From Pempheris klunzingeri (lineage: Eukaryota > Chordata > Actinopteri > Acropomatiformes > Pempheridae), in the NCBI RefSeq assembly GCF_042242105.1, contig NC_092022.1:12024001-12088000 (forward strand): DNA of 64,000 nucleotides. The letters run 5' to 3'. The translations under genes were made by a program, and so were the position numbers. Below, one piece after another: positions 1 through 23,779 of the stretch (position 1 is its first letter; each line of letters starts with the position of its first letter). The notes under the pieces were generated by a model that ran no database searches, had not been told where the DNA came from, and was given only the letters and a program-made list of their open reading frames with translations.

Positions 1-364
1 TCATTCAGACACGCTGAGTACTTTATAATTTCAAAGCAAAAAAAATACCTCTCCTGGTTAATCACACAGTCTCTCTCATATATGCGGTGCCGTGAGCCTG
101 CCAGGAAATGTTACTAACATATCTCTTTCTATTGCCTTCAGAGTTTCCCCTTGAGGAAGCCAAGGTTTCTTTACAAGTACAGCATATCAATTTACCACTA
201 ATCCTTGAATAACGTTGTGGAGAGTGTTTGGCCTTTCTTTACTTTTACATTTCCATGATGGTGGTAGATTGCATAATTTGTTATTGTCCGAGCAATTATA
301 CGTGTCATCATATGTGCACATGCCTTTCTGTCAATGTTGTCTGTGCGTCTTCCTTGTGCTCCAG
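1..364 (+). other. acvrl1 intron (5' part), no exon recognised
   Basis: This stretch precedes the extracellular-domain exon, whose acceptor CTCCAG ends at 364. No ATG followed by a signal peptide and a GT donor was found, so the first coding exon is placed outside the window. Confidence 0.6.
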
Positions 365-2831
365 ACTCCAAAGATGATGGAAAGCTGTTGTGCACATGCG
401 AGAATCTAAAAGGCACATGCGTGAATGGAACTTGCAGAGGAGACATTTGCTTTTACACCTGGGTGAACGGCGATGAGGAGAGGGGCTGTTTCTCTGCAAT
501 GCACGCCATGGAGCAGTGCATGACCTCCTTCAGACGCTTTTTTGTCCACTGCTGCAAAAAGGATCACTGCAACGCCCTCACCACACCACCTCCAAACATA
601 AGTCAGTACCTAAAGCCATTGCTTTACATTATTTTACCATGACATCCATCTTGAAGAAGCACTGTGGTACCGAGCCTCCTAGTTTAGTGTAATTTAGTCC
701 TAACAGGCTTGCACGACAGTTTTACAGCACTACTTTGTACTGATGGGATCCAAAGCTTCCCTCCAGATAGCAGCTGGTTCCCCCTTGTGGTCAGCTGGAG
801 AAAACTGATACTGTGTTGCTTTCTGTATTGGTATCTACCTTTAATCAAAAAACTCCCAAACTAGAACCTGTCTCCCTCAATGTACTGAAATGTGTGTGTA
901 TGTGAATGCTCATGTGTATCCAGATGGAGTGACGACAACAACTCCACCGGAGCTCAGTCGTCCAGAGCTGTGGATCACAGTGTCATTGCTGTTGTTAATC
1001 ATGACTGCTAGTGTGTGTGGCCTGGTGCTGTTCCTGTGCTTCCGATGTGCATCCTCCAAAAAGGAACCTCCTGAAATCCACGATGTCGCCATGCTCCCTA
1101 ACGGAAATGACCCCACGTACGGCGTAAGAGACATTCGATGTTTGACGTAGTTGACATAGGACACAATACAGTCAAAAGATGTCCAAGTTTCTGAGTCCTC
1201 ACATATGGATTGTCTTTGTGTCTCTGTCTCCTTGTCCAGGTTATCTTTGATGAGTTTTGTACATCGGGGAGTGGAACAGGGCTTCCCTATCTGGTCCAAC
1301 GGACTATGGCCAGACAAATCTCTCTTGTTAAGTGTGTCGGTCAGTCTCCATCTTCACGCTGCTACTCTTCCTTGCCCTGTTTTGTTTATTACTTTGCAGT
1401 TGTGTCATAGTGTCACTCTCTTTCCAGGTAAAGGCAGGTACGGGGAGGTGTGGAGGGGAACATGGATGGGGGAGAGTGTGGCCGTCAAGATCTTCTCCTC
1501 CAGGGACGAGCATTCCTGGTTCAGAGAGACTGAGATCTACAATACTGTACAGCTGCGACACGACAACATACTGGGTACGGCAGCAGATTACAGTTCCAAA
1601 AAAATTATTCTTGTGAGAGAGAAAGACTTCAAAAAGCACCATTGAAATTGCGATCTCTCATTCTGGCCTTAGGTTTCATAGCCTCTGATATGACGTCCAA
1701 GAATTCCAGCACCCAGCTGTGGTTAGTCACCCACTTTCATGAGCCGGGGTCGCTGTACGACTTCCTGCAGAACAACAGCTTGGAGCCTGAGAGCTGCCTG
1801 AGGATGTGTCTGTCTGTGGCCTGTGGCCTGGTCCACCTCCATACTGAGATTGTCAGCTCCCAGGAAAAGCCAGCTATCGCCCACCGAGACCTGAAAAGCC
1901 GAAACATTCTGGTGAAGCGTAACGGACAGTGCTGCATCGCTGATCTAGGTGAGGGTGGTGTAAAAGCAAGGACAGCAAAATCACAATTAATCCGCTAGAC
2001 TTGTAGTTCTATTTGTCTCCATGTGTTGAGTCAAAGCAGCTATTTCATGCTATTTCAAGTTTTGCTGTTGTGGTCAGTCATATTAAAAATTGTTCTATAA
2101 GATAAGATAATACTTTATCCTGAGGGAAATTGTTGAAAATTTAATTCACTGTACATGAAAAGGTTGCATCTATTCTCTATGCCTGCTCTCTCTTCAGGTT
2201 TGGCTGTGATACACTCTCAGTCCCATGACTACCTCGATGTTGGCAACAACCCTCGGGTGGGGACCAAGCGCTACATGGCCCCTGAGGTGCTCGATGAGAC
2301 TATTCATATGGACGTCTTTGAGTCCTACAAGCAAACTGACATCTGGGCCCTGGGCCTGGTCTTCTGGGAAATTACCCGCAGGACCATGGTCAACGGTAAG
2401 GAAAAACAGTCTATTGGACTGAGGTGTCTTCACAGTCATCTGCAGAGGTGTTTTTACCTACTCAAACTTCAGGAAGAAAATTGTACACAGGTTGTGTATA
2501 CAGAAGTGGATCTTTTATAAGTTGATGTATCGTCCATCCATTCAGGCACATCATGGTGGAAATGTGTTTTGTCTGTCATGTCTGTCTGGCTGTAGTAGAG
2601 TATACATAAGAGGCAGTTAGTCCCGTGTCTCTCAGCACTCCAGTGTTTTCCCAGTCTGTGTCTGTCTCTGCTATCCTCTCTCATGATTAGCACTGCAGTA
2701 ATTATAAACAGTCTTATCTGGTGTCAGCACTCACTTGTACGTAGTCCAGATGCTCGTTCACACAATTTGTAGATGCAAGCACACACACACATGCACAACC
2801 ATACTACATCCAGAGTGATAGACATTCATAA

Positions 2832-2865
<34 letters not shown>

Positions 2866-3821
2866 CTGACACAAACAACCACATACACGTACACACACTC
2901 AGCAGGCCTTGCATTTCTCCATCCCATTTAGTCGCTAGGGAATTGATATCTTTCCCTGCTCTGTTGTTTAGTCAAACATACTTTACAAAATTCCCACTAC
3001 AGACTATCTCAATTTCCAAGTGTGCTGTTTCAGGCCTTTTATGAAAAGAAATGTATGTTCAGAAAATGTATGAGTTGCTAAATCAGAGGTTTAATGGTTA
3101 TCTGCTTGTGTAGTTGCTAGTGAGTTTTCTTACAATATTGATAATACAGTCTGCATTTTTCTCACCTGACCACCCCGCTGAAGCCCACAACCAAGACTTG
3201 TTGTTATAGCTGTTGTTTTTCTGCTCAACTGGGGACAAAACAGCACACTGAGTCTTTTTTTATTTTGTCATTGTTTTAGGGATTGTGGAAGAGTATCGTC
3301 CTCCCTTCTTTGACCTGGTGCCCTTAGATCCCAGCTTTGAGGAAATGAAGAAGGTGGTGTGTGTGGACCAGCAGAGGCCCTGTCTACACAACAGGCTCCA
3401 TTCCCATCCCGTAGGCCATCTGATCACACAAATGCAATTATATTTTCCCTGCCTGTGAAAATCTCAATACATGTTGTCACCACTTCTAATCTTTGGCACA
3501 CTCCAATTTACACAGTTACGCCTGATAAACAGGCATGCAAGCAAACACATAAACATACATACTTGATGATAGACTCACACACTTCATAGGACCCAGAAAC
3601 AGAAACAATATGGAGCATGTTACAGTCTACTGTGATGGCCTGCCGGTATTTTATATTTTTATCTGTGTGTCCAGATCCTGGTGGCCATTGTTAAGATCAT
3701 GAAGGAATGTTGGTACCAGAGCCCACCAGCTCGTCTCACAGCCCTGCGGGTGAAGAAGACGCTCTCCAAACTGGACCACGACAGTGATTTCAGCATTGAC
3801 AAACTCAAGCAGGACGTCTAG
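365..3821 (+). CDS. acvrl1: acvrl1 (ALK1), type I TGF-beta/BMP receptor kinase, 5' partial
   Basis: Exons read by eye: 365-601, 924-1123, 1240-1339, 1428-1574, 1673-1948, 2198-2395, 3280-3410, 3675-3821 (TAG). They join in frame to about 477 residues; human ALK1 has 503. The signal-peptide exon is upstream of the window, and exon 365 starts inside a split codon. Order seen: a ten-cysteine extracellular domain ending CCKKDHCN; one membrane helix (about 960-1040); the GS box TSGSGTG (1240-1339); a kinase domain with [15 protein letters not shown] and APEV. The loop [13 protein letters not shown] is the ALK1-type L45 loop, which in this family directs signalling to Smad1/5/8. Known role: endothelial receptor for BMP9/BMP10 acting with a type II receptor at the cell surface. 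It lies 4.9 kb upstream of acvr1b on the same strand, a receptor pair also found in human 12q13. All visible catalytic motifs are intact. Confidence 0.95.
2097..2131. repeat. short teleost transposon-like remnant in acvrl1 intron
   Basis: The run contains GATAAGATAATACTTTATCC followed by TGAGGGAAATT. This resembles the widespread fish interspersed repeat whose end reads as GATAA repeats, then CTTTAT, then GGGAAATT. It is only about 35 bp, so the family is not assigned. Confidence 0.4.
2835..2864. repeat. (GT)15 microsatellite
   Basis: An uninterrupted GT dinucleotide run in the acvrl1 intron between the exons ending at 2395 and starting at 3280. Confidence 0.95.
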
Positions 3822-4760
3822 ACCAGAGCATCAGGATGAAAAAGGGACACAAGATTGAAAACGCCATAAGGGATTTTGCACCACATTCCGACAAAGGCGA
3901 GGTGCATATCATTAGCATGTTTTGAGCTAATGACTCACACAGTCACTGCATTACATTAAAACCATATGACTTTGAGCAGTAGTGTCTAGACTGGCTCGCA
4001 CCCAAGGCTATTTTTTTTGCGTAGCCTAATTTTCATCTGCCTCAAACCAAGAGGCCCCAAAAAGAAAACTATTAAGCCCAAAACATTTTATCAAGGTATT
4101 TTTCTTTTTCTTTTCAGCTAATAAAAAGTTTAGATCAGACATTTCTACAGCAAAATGATATACCAAACAAATCATAGGCTGTCCTACACACACAGGGTTT
4201 TATTTCATTTTGCCTAAATCCCTCCATCACTACGACAGAAAGGGAAAATCTAGCACAGCACAATCACTCACCCTCTTCGAGTCATTCTGGACTTTCTCTG
4301 ATATACAGTAACATTGCACTTATGGGTTTTCCCATAATGACCAAAGCCACAGAAATTCACAGAGAACACGAATACCTTCTTTTACTATGAATACAGGAAA
4401 TATGTAAGAAATAACATGCTCATGCCAAAGCACGCTGCCTGTTGTGTAAGCATATTTAACTTCTATAGAATGAGCATTAATTATCTGCACACAGGCACAT
4501 TGAGCTATTTAGTTGTATATATTGCAACAGCATTGAAGCTGTTGTCTTTAATCACCATTGGGTTTATTGTAAATATATTTCAAAGGGGTATTATTTTCTA
4601 TTATTCACCAATAAGACAAATTTTCTACTTTTTCAAATTATGTTTTTTTACATTTTTGTAGGCCTAAAATGTACCATCACCATCACTATGGTCAGTAAAG
4701 GAATTCACCAATAGACATGTAATATTGTATATGTTAAATAAAGGATTGTATTTTTTAACT
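3822..4760 (+). other. acvrl1: acvrl1 3' untranslated region
   Basis: AT-rich non-coding sequence after the TAG stop. The best poly(A) signal is AATAAA at 4737-4742; an earlier AATAAA-like site lies near 4120. The end is placed about 20 nt past the later signal and is approximate. Confidence 0.6.
4737..4742 (+). promoter_or_regulatory. acvrl1: acvrl1 polyadenylation signal AATAAA
   Basis: Canonical AATAAA about 915 nt after the stop codon, in a suitable AT-rich context. Confidence 0.6.
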
Positions 4761-7700
4761 GTTTGCGCTGTGGATATGACTTTGTACCGCTGATATTTGC
4801 AGTTTTCTCCATGACCAGCAGAGGTCATCAGATAATAGACAGTGATCCAGGTTGCTTACAGTAGAGCAGCTTACCTTGGGATATTTATGGTATAAGCTGT
4901 TTTGCAGTCGTGTTTTCATTTGCATTGCATTACCTTAAAATTATTCAACAACCAAAATAAGACAAATATTTCCATCATAACACAGAAGTATATTTAACTG
5001 TTACCACGCCAGGGGAAGCTAGGGCATTGATTATTTTACAGGACTTATATACATCATATCACATCATGTTAGTTCGATAACATTCACATTTTTTCTCACT
5101 AACCTCATGAAGTGAAATACTAGAAAATATAAATAGATTAATGTAAGACAAGCCTGACTGAATGGGGACTTCATGAATAAACGTAAAATATGTTTACGTG
5201 TTTTTTGTTTTTTTTGCATTATTACTAACAAAATCTTCCATTTGTTATGTTTTATTTTAACATTTTTAAAGGATGAATGCAAACATTGAGGCCTATCAAT
5301 TCTGAGGTGTCACATTTCAAACTAATTTATTGGTCCTATTTAAAAAGGATGGAAATATGAATTTCAAAAAATAAAAAACAGTTCTTTTCTCAAAACCTTA
5401 TACCTTATAACTTATATTTCTTATCATTATTATTTATTCATAGCTCAGATGAGTCTCAAATCTCACCACAGCCATTTGGTTTTAGCTTTAACTCTAGCAA
5501 CCATAGTGTGTGATTAGATGTCAGATTTATCTCATTTTATAAGCATTCTTTCAAGAACAAAATATTTCGCTTTACCAACAATCTGGAGAAAATGTGGCCG
5601 AAGTGAAACATAAAAGTAACAAGTTTGAGGTGCAGAATATCAGACAGACCACAAAATGTCCAATAAGAATCAAACCTGCCGAGAACATTTCCCAGTGGAA
5701 TAGCTGTATCAGCTCTGTCCCCCTAATGTTATGTTTGCGTGCCAATGTTTTCTTTCTGTATCGGTCGTGCTTGTGCTTCCTTTATCTGTTGGTGTGTGCA
5801 CGTGTGTGTGTTTTCTGTCTGCCTGGTTGTTGAACAAACTCCAGGGAGATAATACTCCCTCAAAGCCCAAGCCTGTCTGGTCAGTCTGATGCAGAGCTGG
5901 TTATTTTTAACACTGCAGGGGGGTTGTTCAAGTATCAGAGAGGCCAAACTCCCCGTCTGTGAGCGCAGAAGCCCATCTCACCTCGCCCTCTGTTCCCCTC
6001 CTCCATGTATTCTTTTTCACAGTGGGATCATTCCAAATAACTCGGTAGAGACAGGGGGATTTGTTCAGCAGACAACTCACGCTGACGAAATGTGGAGATA
6101 AATTGGACAGGGCCAGTAGTGGACAGATATAAAGCCACAGAGGAGACTATGCAGACACAATTAGGCTTGAGGATAGATCAGTGATGTGCTGGCAAGAGGA
6201 CAGGTGATAAAAGCAGGCACAGATCAAGTCCCAAATGCACCTGGATACACACACTGCTCCTCTCCTCAGCAACATTTTCTACAACAGTGACAGCTGGATG
6301 TGTTAGTGGGTTATAGACAAGCCCCAAGCTGAGAGAAAACGCTGTATGGTTCTGGACATAATAATAAAAAAAAAAACCTCCTGTGATCTTTAGGTCTATG
6401 ATTATTTTACACTCTCATTAAAAACTGCAGGCAGCTGTAACTTCCTCAAACATTTGATACAGCTGATGTGTGATCTGAGATAAACTGGAGCCATTCGGAA
6501 TGAAATATTTTTCAAACTAAATTGGTTTCACAGATTTAGATCTGGGCACAGCTGATGGAAGTATAGATTAGACCGCTGCAGTGTCCCAGAGCTACAGTAT
6601 GAATAAGGGATTTGTTTGATAATTGATCAGTCATTGAAAATAAATGGATGAACACATGTTTGTCCCACTCGAACTGGTCTAATACTGGTGCTGTCAGGAC
6701 AAATGCAAGGAGTCCCAAAGTCACCTGCTGTGCATAAAAGGCCTGTCAGCTCGTCCTCTGCTCCTTCTAACCCACATCCATACGAAGAGGAAGGGTGTAG
6801 TAGTTTGTCACATTTAATTCCTCCTCCATTTGCATTAGAGGACTATATCCAGCATGACTTCAAATGTCTACTTTGAATGTTGGCGTGGTGTAGTCTTATG
6901 AGTCATGAGTTAGTGACTGACCCTGTGTACATAATTTGAAGGAACAAGAGCTAATCAGTCATCAGATACGTCCATCATTGTTTTTAAGTTATCTTCAGAT
7001 AGACCTTTTTTATTTCAACAGAAGAGCAATTTCATGGTTTTACATTTTCAGTAATAATGTCAGTGGATGGTGGACCCAGTTTGTTCCCTGGATCAGTCAC
7101 CAAAAAGTACTGTCTTGGGTAATAACCTCGATCAGGAATGCATGAATTAATCACATTGGAGTTAACGCCAGCAAATGAAATTGATGTAACCACTTTATGT
7201 TATTGCTCTCTGTTTCATGCCTTGAAACCATTAAACATTCAGTACATGTAAAAATCATTGTATTATCATAGAAACTAAACTAATCGTGTAGAGAAGAAGT
7301 CATAATTTATTGTTACAATTTGCTGCTATACTAAAATCGGATTATTAAATCCCTGTGTGTATGTATTTTGCGGGAAAAACTACTTTTAAATAACATCTTT
7401 ATGAGTGAAACTGATTTCTTACGTCATAAAAAGAGACATTTTATGCTGTTATATTAACAGTGGAATGTGGCCAGATAGACCCAGTTTGCACCAAGAATAT
7501 GTTTTTGCTTCAAAAGCACTAAAATCAGGACAAAACTAATCAAAGCTGAATCCACCCAAAGAAAAGTGTCTGATATGACCTTAAGGACAAAAACTGATAG
7601 TATAGTCTCAAAAAGTAAACTAATAATGTAGATAAGTATTAACCTGGTTTGTTTCCTGAAAACTTTTTGTTTCAAATAGATCAATCACCAAAAGCCTGAT

Positions 7701-8430
7701 CTTAAATGATAACCACAAATCAATAAAACTACCCAGCAAAGTTAATCCAAAGTTGATTGAAAATAATAATAATAGCTAACAGCATAATTAGGACATAAAA
7801 TAAAGTCAAGGAAATGAAACTGAATATAAGAAGTCATCATAATTTGCTGCATTTCTAGTAAAATAGAGACTGACTCCAGATAATTGAATCGATGCAGCTA
7901 AAACAAAGTGATAATCAGTTTATTTCCAATCTTTTCAATCATTTGTTTCTCTTTTATGTCATGTCAAAAAATACATTTTATGATTTCACATGTTCAATAG
8001 GATAACAGCAACAGTGGAGGACGGCCAGTCAGACCCAGTTTGCGCTGAATACATTTTTAATCCATATAGATCATTCATCAAATCCACTGTGTTGCATAAT
8101 GACCTTAATCAATGTTAAAGGATGATTTCGTCCATAAAATCATTGAAAACACAGCATATGACATAAAAAATGTGCACCAAATTTACAATAATGTATTAAT
8201 CTGGCATGAATCTTCATACATAACAAAATAAAAACCATATTGCAGACTTAGCAAGCAAACTGGCAATATAGATATGAATGAATAATCTTAATCTTTTCTG
8301 TGCATATTTTGTGCTGACACTGTTCCCTCTGTCTCCTGATAACAGGAGACTGGAAGACTGTAATTCACCCAAGTTTTTATTTACAACACACAGCCCTGAC
8401 CTCGGTGGCACAAGGTGACATGCAGCAGGC
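4761..8430. other. intergenic region acvrl1-acvr1b
   Basis: AT-rich sequence with no supported gene. The short open frames here have no codon bias, splice partners or recognisable domains. The right part (about 7050-8110) holds the degenerate repeated segments listed separately. Confidence 0.7.
7055..8110. repeat. three diverged tandem copies of an about 0.45-0.55 kb AT-rich unit
   Basis: Landmarks recur in the same order and orientation. AGACCCAGTTTGC or a variant lies at about 7073, 7480 and 8033. The pattern GATCA(G/A/T)TCA(C/T)CAAA followed by TAATGACC or TAATAACC lies at about 7092, 7680 and 8070. AGAAGTCAT...AATTTGCTGC lies at about 7293 and 7830. Unit boundaries are not sharp and identity is modest. 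The origin, satellite-like duplication or repeated transposon fragment, is unknown. Confidence 0.55.
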
Positions 8431-8445
8431 AGCCCTCCCCTTTAA

Positions 8446-8480
8446 ACACACACGCTACACACACTACACACACACACACA

Positions 8481-8514
<34 letters not shown>
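8446..8514. repeat. (CA)n microsatellite upstream of acvr1b, flanked by 13-bp direct repeats
   Basis: A compound CA tract interrupted by CTA units. Its flanks are identical 13-mers, CCCCTTTAAACAC at 8437-8449 and 8514-8526, suggesting slippage or a small tandem duplication. It lies about 170 bp before the acvr1b start codon. Confidence 0.9.
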
Positions 8515-8516
<2 letters not shown>

Positions 8517-8529
8517 CTTTAAACACGTC

Positions 8530-8687
8530 ACTCGCCAGGCTGGCTGGCTAGTATTTGGCGGTGTGGTGTGTATGTGTGTGTGTGTGTGCGCGCGGTCGGA
8601 CTGTGGTTGTGTTTCAGGTCTGCTCGTCTTCGCATCGACACGCTTCGCGGACGCATTTCATCGTGGAGAGATGGGAATTCAGAAGAA
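8530..8687 (+). promoter_or_regulatory. acvr1b: acvr1b promoter / 5' untranslated region (approximate)
   Basis: CpG content rises sharply from about 8580 to 9060 compared with the AT-rich DNA upstream, as expected of a vertebrate CpG-island promoter. No TATA box was recognised. The transcription start cannot be fixed from sequence alone. Confidence 0.45.
8561..8594. repeat. (TG)n tract ending in GCGCGCG
   Basis: A TG-rich run passing into a short alternating CG run, about 95 bp before the acvr1b ATG. It is complementary to the CA tract about 50 bp upstream and alternates purine and pyrimidine. Confidence 0.85.

Positions 8688-8697
<10 letters not shown>
8671..8697 (+). other. upstream ORF overlapping the acvr1b start
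   Basis: An ATG with G at -3 and G at +4 opens an eight-codon frame (MGIQKKWL) that ends in TGA at 8695-8697. That stop lies inside the acvr1b coding sequence, out of frame with it. If present in the mature mRNA, ribosomes starting here would read past the main ATG at 8688. Confidence 0.6.
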
Positions 8698-20333
<11,636 letters not shown>

Positions 20334-22680
20334 GCAGCCAGGCGGCGAAAAGAGACGCTCCGAGACGCACAACCAGACCACACTCCCATAGGAAACAAAC
20401 ACTAAAGACAGACTGCAAGTGAAAACCCTGCCAGTTTTAAAGCCACACTCCAAGTTGTGACGAGGCCTACCTCACCTTTTTAGCCAAAACTACTGAGAGT
20501 CACTCTTCCCTTACTGACTTTTCTCTCCTCCGCCTCCCCCTTCGTCCCTCGTGTCTCCACCCCTCTTCCCCTCTTCTCCATGGGCCACAACACTACAGCA
20601 CTACCACTGTTAATATCATCACACTCGACCTTTTTTTGTTTGTTTTTCATTTCCCATGGCAGGAATATTTACTATTGTACAGCGACGGGATTATTTTGTT
20701 TGATCTTTTTTACCTCTGAAATCTGTCCAGCGATGGACTAACTGTCGTCCAGAAGGCAGCAAGAACGTTGTGGGTTTTAAGTTAGAGGATAATCACACTT
20801 CATATTCTTTTGGCCACGCAGCATCCCACTCTGTTGCTGTGAGTGTGTGTGTGTGAAGCGCCATTTCAAGGCCCGTGTGTAAAAGGTGTCTGCACTACTA
20901 GCATGTTTCTAAGACGCCAAGATGTCCTCTGGTGTAGGCTGCAGTCTGTTAGACGTCATTGGACATGCGGCGATTGAGCACGAACAGCCGCGTTTCGCTT
21001 TTCAATCCCTCACTTGAATCTCCTACGAACAGAAATTAGTTGCACTCAACTGTAGCTTCCTCATCATGCGCGAGACCTGCAGGTATCACATACCAAATGT
21101 GGTCCAGTCCTGGCGTTAGTCTGAAATGTGGCAGGGATAATGTTTGGGATGGTTTTACCTTTTTATTTCTTTTTTTTTTTTTTCTTTTAATTTATTTGTC
21201 GATAGTTTTTGTTTCATTTTGATGAACACTGTGAGATGAGATGATGTGACAAACCAGAGTCTTGACATGAAAATTAACGTCATAGTTCAGTCCGAGCCTT
21301 CGCCGTCTTTAAGATGTTTGATAAAGGGGTTGTCGCATTCATTTAATCGGATACTGAGTGCTAATATGGATGCAGCCATAACTCCTCTGGTGACAGGCGA
21401 TGACATCGTGCACACTGAGCAATTCAGAGGTGTTTGAAATGGCAATGAAAAATGCATTTGTTTGTTTTTTTTTTAATATATTTTTGTGTTTTGTGTAAAG
21501 ACATCATGATGGGTGTTTTCTTTTTGACGTTGACATTAGACACTACTGATGATGGGTACATATGATTTGTATATAAAATATGCATTCTTTTCCTTTAATG
21601 CCACAAGCACCGGTGTGACATTTGAACAGTCTTTTTTTTTTTTTTTGTTGATGAATGGTACTTTCTGTTGTCTGTTGTTTGGTCTGTCCGCATGGTTTCT
21701 AACTGTGCCAGGAAATAGACTGTCATCTGCTGGAATTTATTTTTAACTTGCTCCTCTCATGGCAATTTTGGTGGTACTACTGATCCCAGATAATTTTGCT
21801 GTTTTTTTTTTTTTTTGTGTATAATTGTTGGAATTGCTTGCTGAGTTCTTTTCAGAGCTCGGTAACGCAGATCCGTTTCTACATATACGTCCTCCGGGGT
21901 GACATCTCTTTCTCATTGACACTGGAATATTTAGGAGCATTGTGTAACCTTGAATTCTGATACTGCCAACGGCTGTTTATTCGGAAATCAAGACAGCCGC
22001 TGACAGTTCACACACAGGGAACATGCGGTTAGATATGTGAAAAGTAGTCGAGACGTTTTACCTTCAAAGACTGACATGCTGTAAAGTGAAACTGCATGTT
22101 TTCATTCTACTTTATCGTCTGCAGCTTGGAGTCTGTCTGCAGACAAAACTATGAAAGTATTACACTGACATTCGTCACCGTTGGGCTCTGCACTGTTATG
22201 TCCACATGGACTTTAGTTAATGTTAGTTATGTCATCACTTGATCCAGAATCCATGTGTCATATTCGTATCCATTGTGCATGCTGTCTCAAACACTGGTCC
22301 TCTGCACTGAGGTAGATGAACTTGTCTTTCCCTCTCCCTACCTGTACCTCTCTTTCTTTTCTTTTCTTTTTTTTTCTCCATTCGGGTCATTGGCTGTGTA
22401 CCCCAGAAATGTTGCTGCTACTGTTAACATGGGTAGAAGTTCAGCAGGCAGACTGGAGAAGGAGAGCTGGGAGGGGAAACGGGAAGCTGCTGTCAGTCGA
22501 ACCAAAATAGTCGAAACGCTCCTGTCCATGTTTGGTTTGTTGCCATGGGTATATGACCATCAGACTTCCTGTTCATGAGTAATACTTCAAGACTTCAAAT
22601 CATGTTGTGGAAATCCTTTCAGAATTAGTTCAAATGTGTATATAGATGATATACAATAAATTCCTCTTTTTCTTATCTGC
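20334..22680 (+). other. acvr1b: acvr1b 3' untranslated region
   Basis: Long non-coding stretch with several T-rich runs (21169-21184, 21637-21648, 21800-21815) after the TGA stop. The only well-placed canonical poly(A) signal is AATAAA at 22655-22660, giving a 3'UTR of about 2.3 kb. The end is approximate. Confidence 0.6.
22655..22660 (+). promoter_or_regulatory. acvr1b: acvr1b polyadenylation signal AATAAA
   Basis: A canonical hexamer followed by a T-rich downstream element (TTCCTCTTTTTC), about 2.3 kb after the stop and just before repeat DNA begins. Confidence 0.6.
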
Positions 22681-22762
22681 GACTTCTTCTGTGGTGCTCA
22701 TTCAAAATGTCATGCAGTGTTTTCATTGTTGGCTGCTGCTCCTGTTATAGAACATCACAACA

Positions 22763-23480
22763 TTAAAGGAATGGTTTGGATTTTTTTTTTTGAAGTGGGG
22801 TTGTGTGAAGTACTTGCCCTCGGTGTAACATACCTACAGTATATTTCGGTTGGCTTGACCTCAGTGTGCAGAAGAGGTCACGAGTCCCAGCACAGAAGCA
22901 GAGCAATGTGCTGCTGTGGAGGGGGGCAGCAGGAAAAGGTACATTAGCGTATGCTATAATTAGAACATTTTCACTGCTTCACATTGCATCAGATGGCCCT
23001 TTCTGACAGGCACTGAAGCCGTTCTCTCTCTTCAAATCAGCCTGAATCCATTAACAAAAAAGAGTTGCTAGTCTGTCCCGGTCTCGATCAACAAGTCAGT
23101 TTGAACCAAAATAACCATTTAAAGCACCAAAATCACACAACACAGCTGCAGAGCAGCAACTCTCATGCTCTGAAGTAAAATTACTGTTTTTGTCAATGGA
23201 GTCTGGTGCCTGTCAGAAAGGGTTGTCTGGTGGCAATGTAATGCGTAGAAAATATTGTAAATATAGCATACACTTAATCTGATAGATCTTTAGGGTAAAA
23301 TGTGTTTCTCTGCTGCCCTTGTCCACAGCAGTACGTTACTTAGCATCTGTCTGGGGAATCCTGGCTGCTTCTCCAAACTGGGGGCGTGTTGACTTCTATC
23401 TACTGCAGGTAGGCAAAACACTGACTATGGGTAAGTACTTCATAAAACACAATTTAATGAAAATGGAACTATCCCTTTAA
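22763..23480. mobile_element. non-autonomous fold-back DNA transposon (MITE-like) with TTAA ends
   Basis: The left end reads TTAAAGGAATGGTTTGGA. The right end, reverse-complemented, reads TTAAAGGGATAGTTCCAT. The arms stay alignable for roughly 200 bp each: GAAGTACTTGCCC against GAAGTACTTACCC, CCTACAGTA against CCTGCAGTAGAT, and TGCTGCTGTGGA...GGGCAGCAG against ACTGCTGTGGA...GGGCAGCAG. No transposase frame is present. TTAA at both ends fits the target preference of piggyBac- or Kolobok-type transposases; the family is inferred, not shown. Confidence 0.8.
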
Positions 23481-23779
23481 CATACAGTCAGGGGTAAAAG
23501 AAAACAAAACATTACCTTTAATTTAGGATTAAAAGACAGGTTCATTATTAAGTGTGTCTTAAAACAGGTTTTTCTCTGATCACTCCTGTTCATGCTGTCC
23601 ACTAAGAGGATCCACTGATTCTGCTTTGCTCTACATGATTGGACTCAGATTTTATGTAGCCACAAAAAAGCTTTATACAACTTCCTTTATTCATATATGC
23701 AGCAGTGCTGCTCAAAAGCTGTAGACTTCTGTGTAAAATAAGTGGAGCTCCCCTTTAAATTCAGCCCTTTAAATATATC

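Noticed and set aside
215..409. Open frame beginning WRVFGLSLLL just upstream of the acvrl1 extracellular exon, as a possible signal-peptide exon
   Set aside because: It starts with TTG rather than ATG, runs through the exon 365 acceptor in the wrong frame and has no suitable donor, so the true first exon is probably outside the window.
4416..4661. 81-codon hydrophobic frame after acvrl1
   Set aside because: It lies in AT-rich 3'UTR sequence; the hydrophobicity follows from T-rich codons and there are no family motifs.
2835..8594. CRISPR-like or other spaced repeat arrays
   Set aside because: The repeats here are dinucleotide microsatellites and diverged tandem units in a vertebrate genome, without uniform repeats and unique spacers.
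22255..22578. 107-codon frame in the acvr1b 3' region
   Set aside because: Low-complexity C/T-rich sequence within the inferred 3'UTR, no domain or splice signals.
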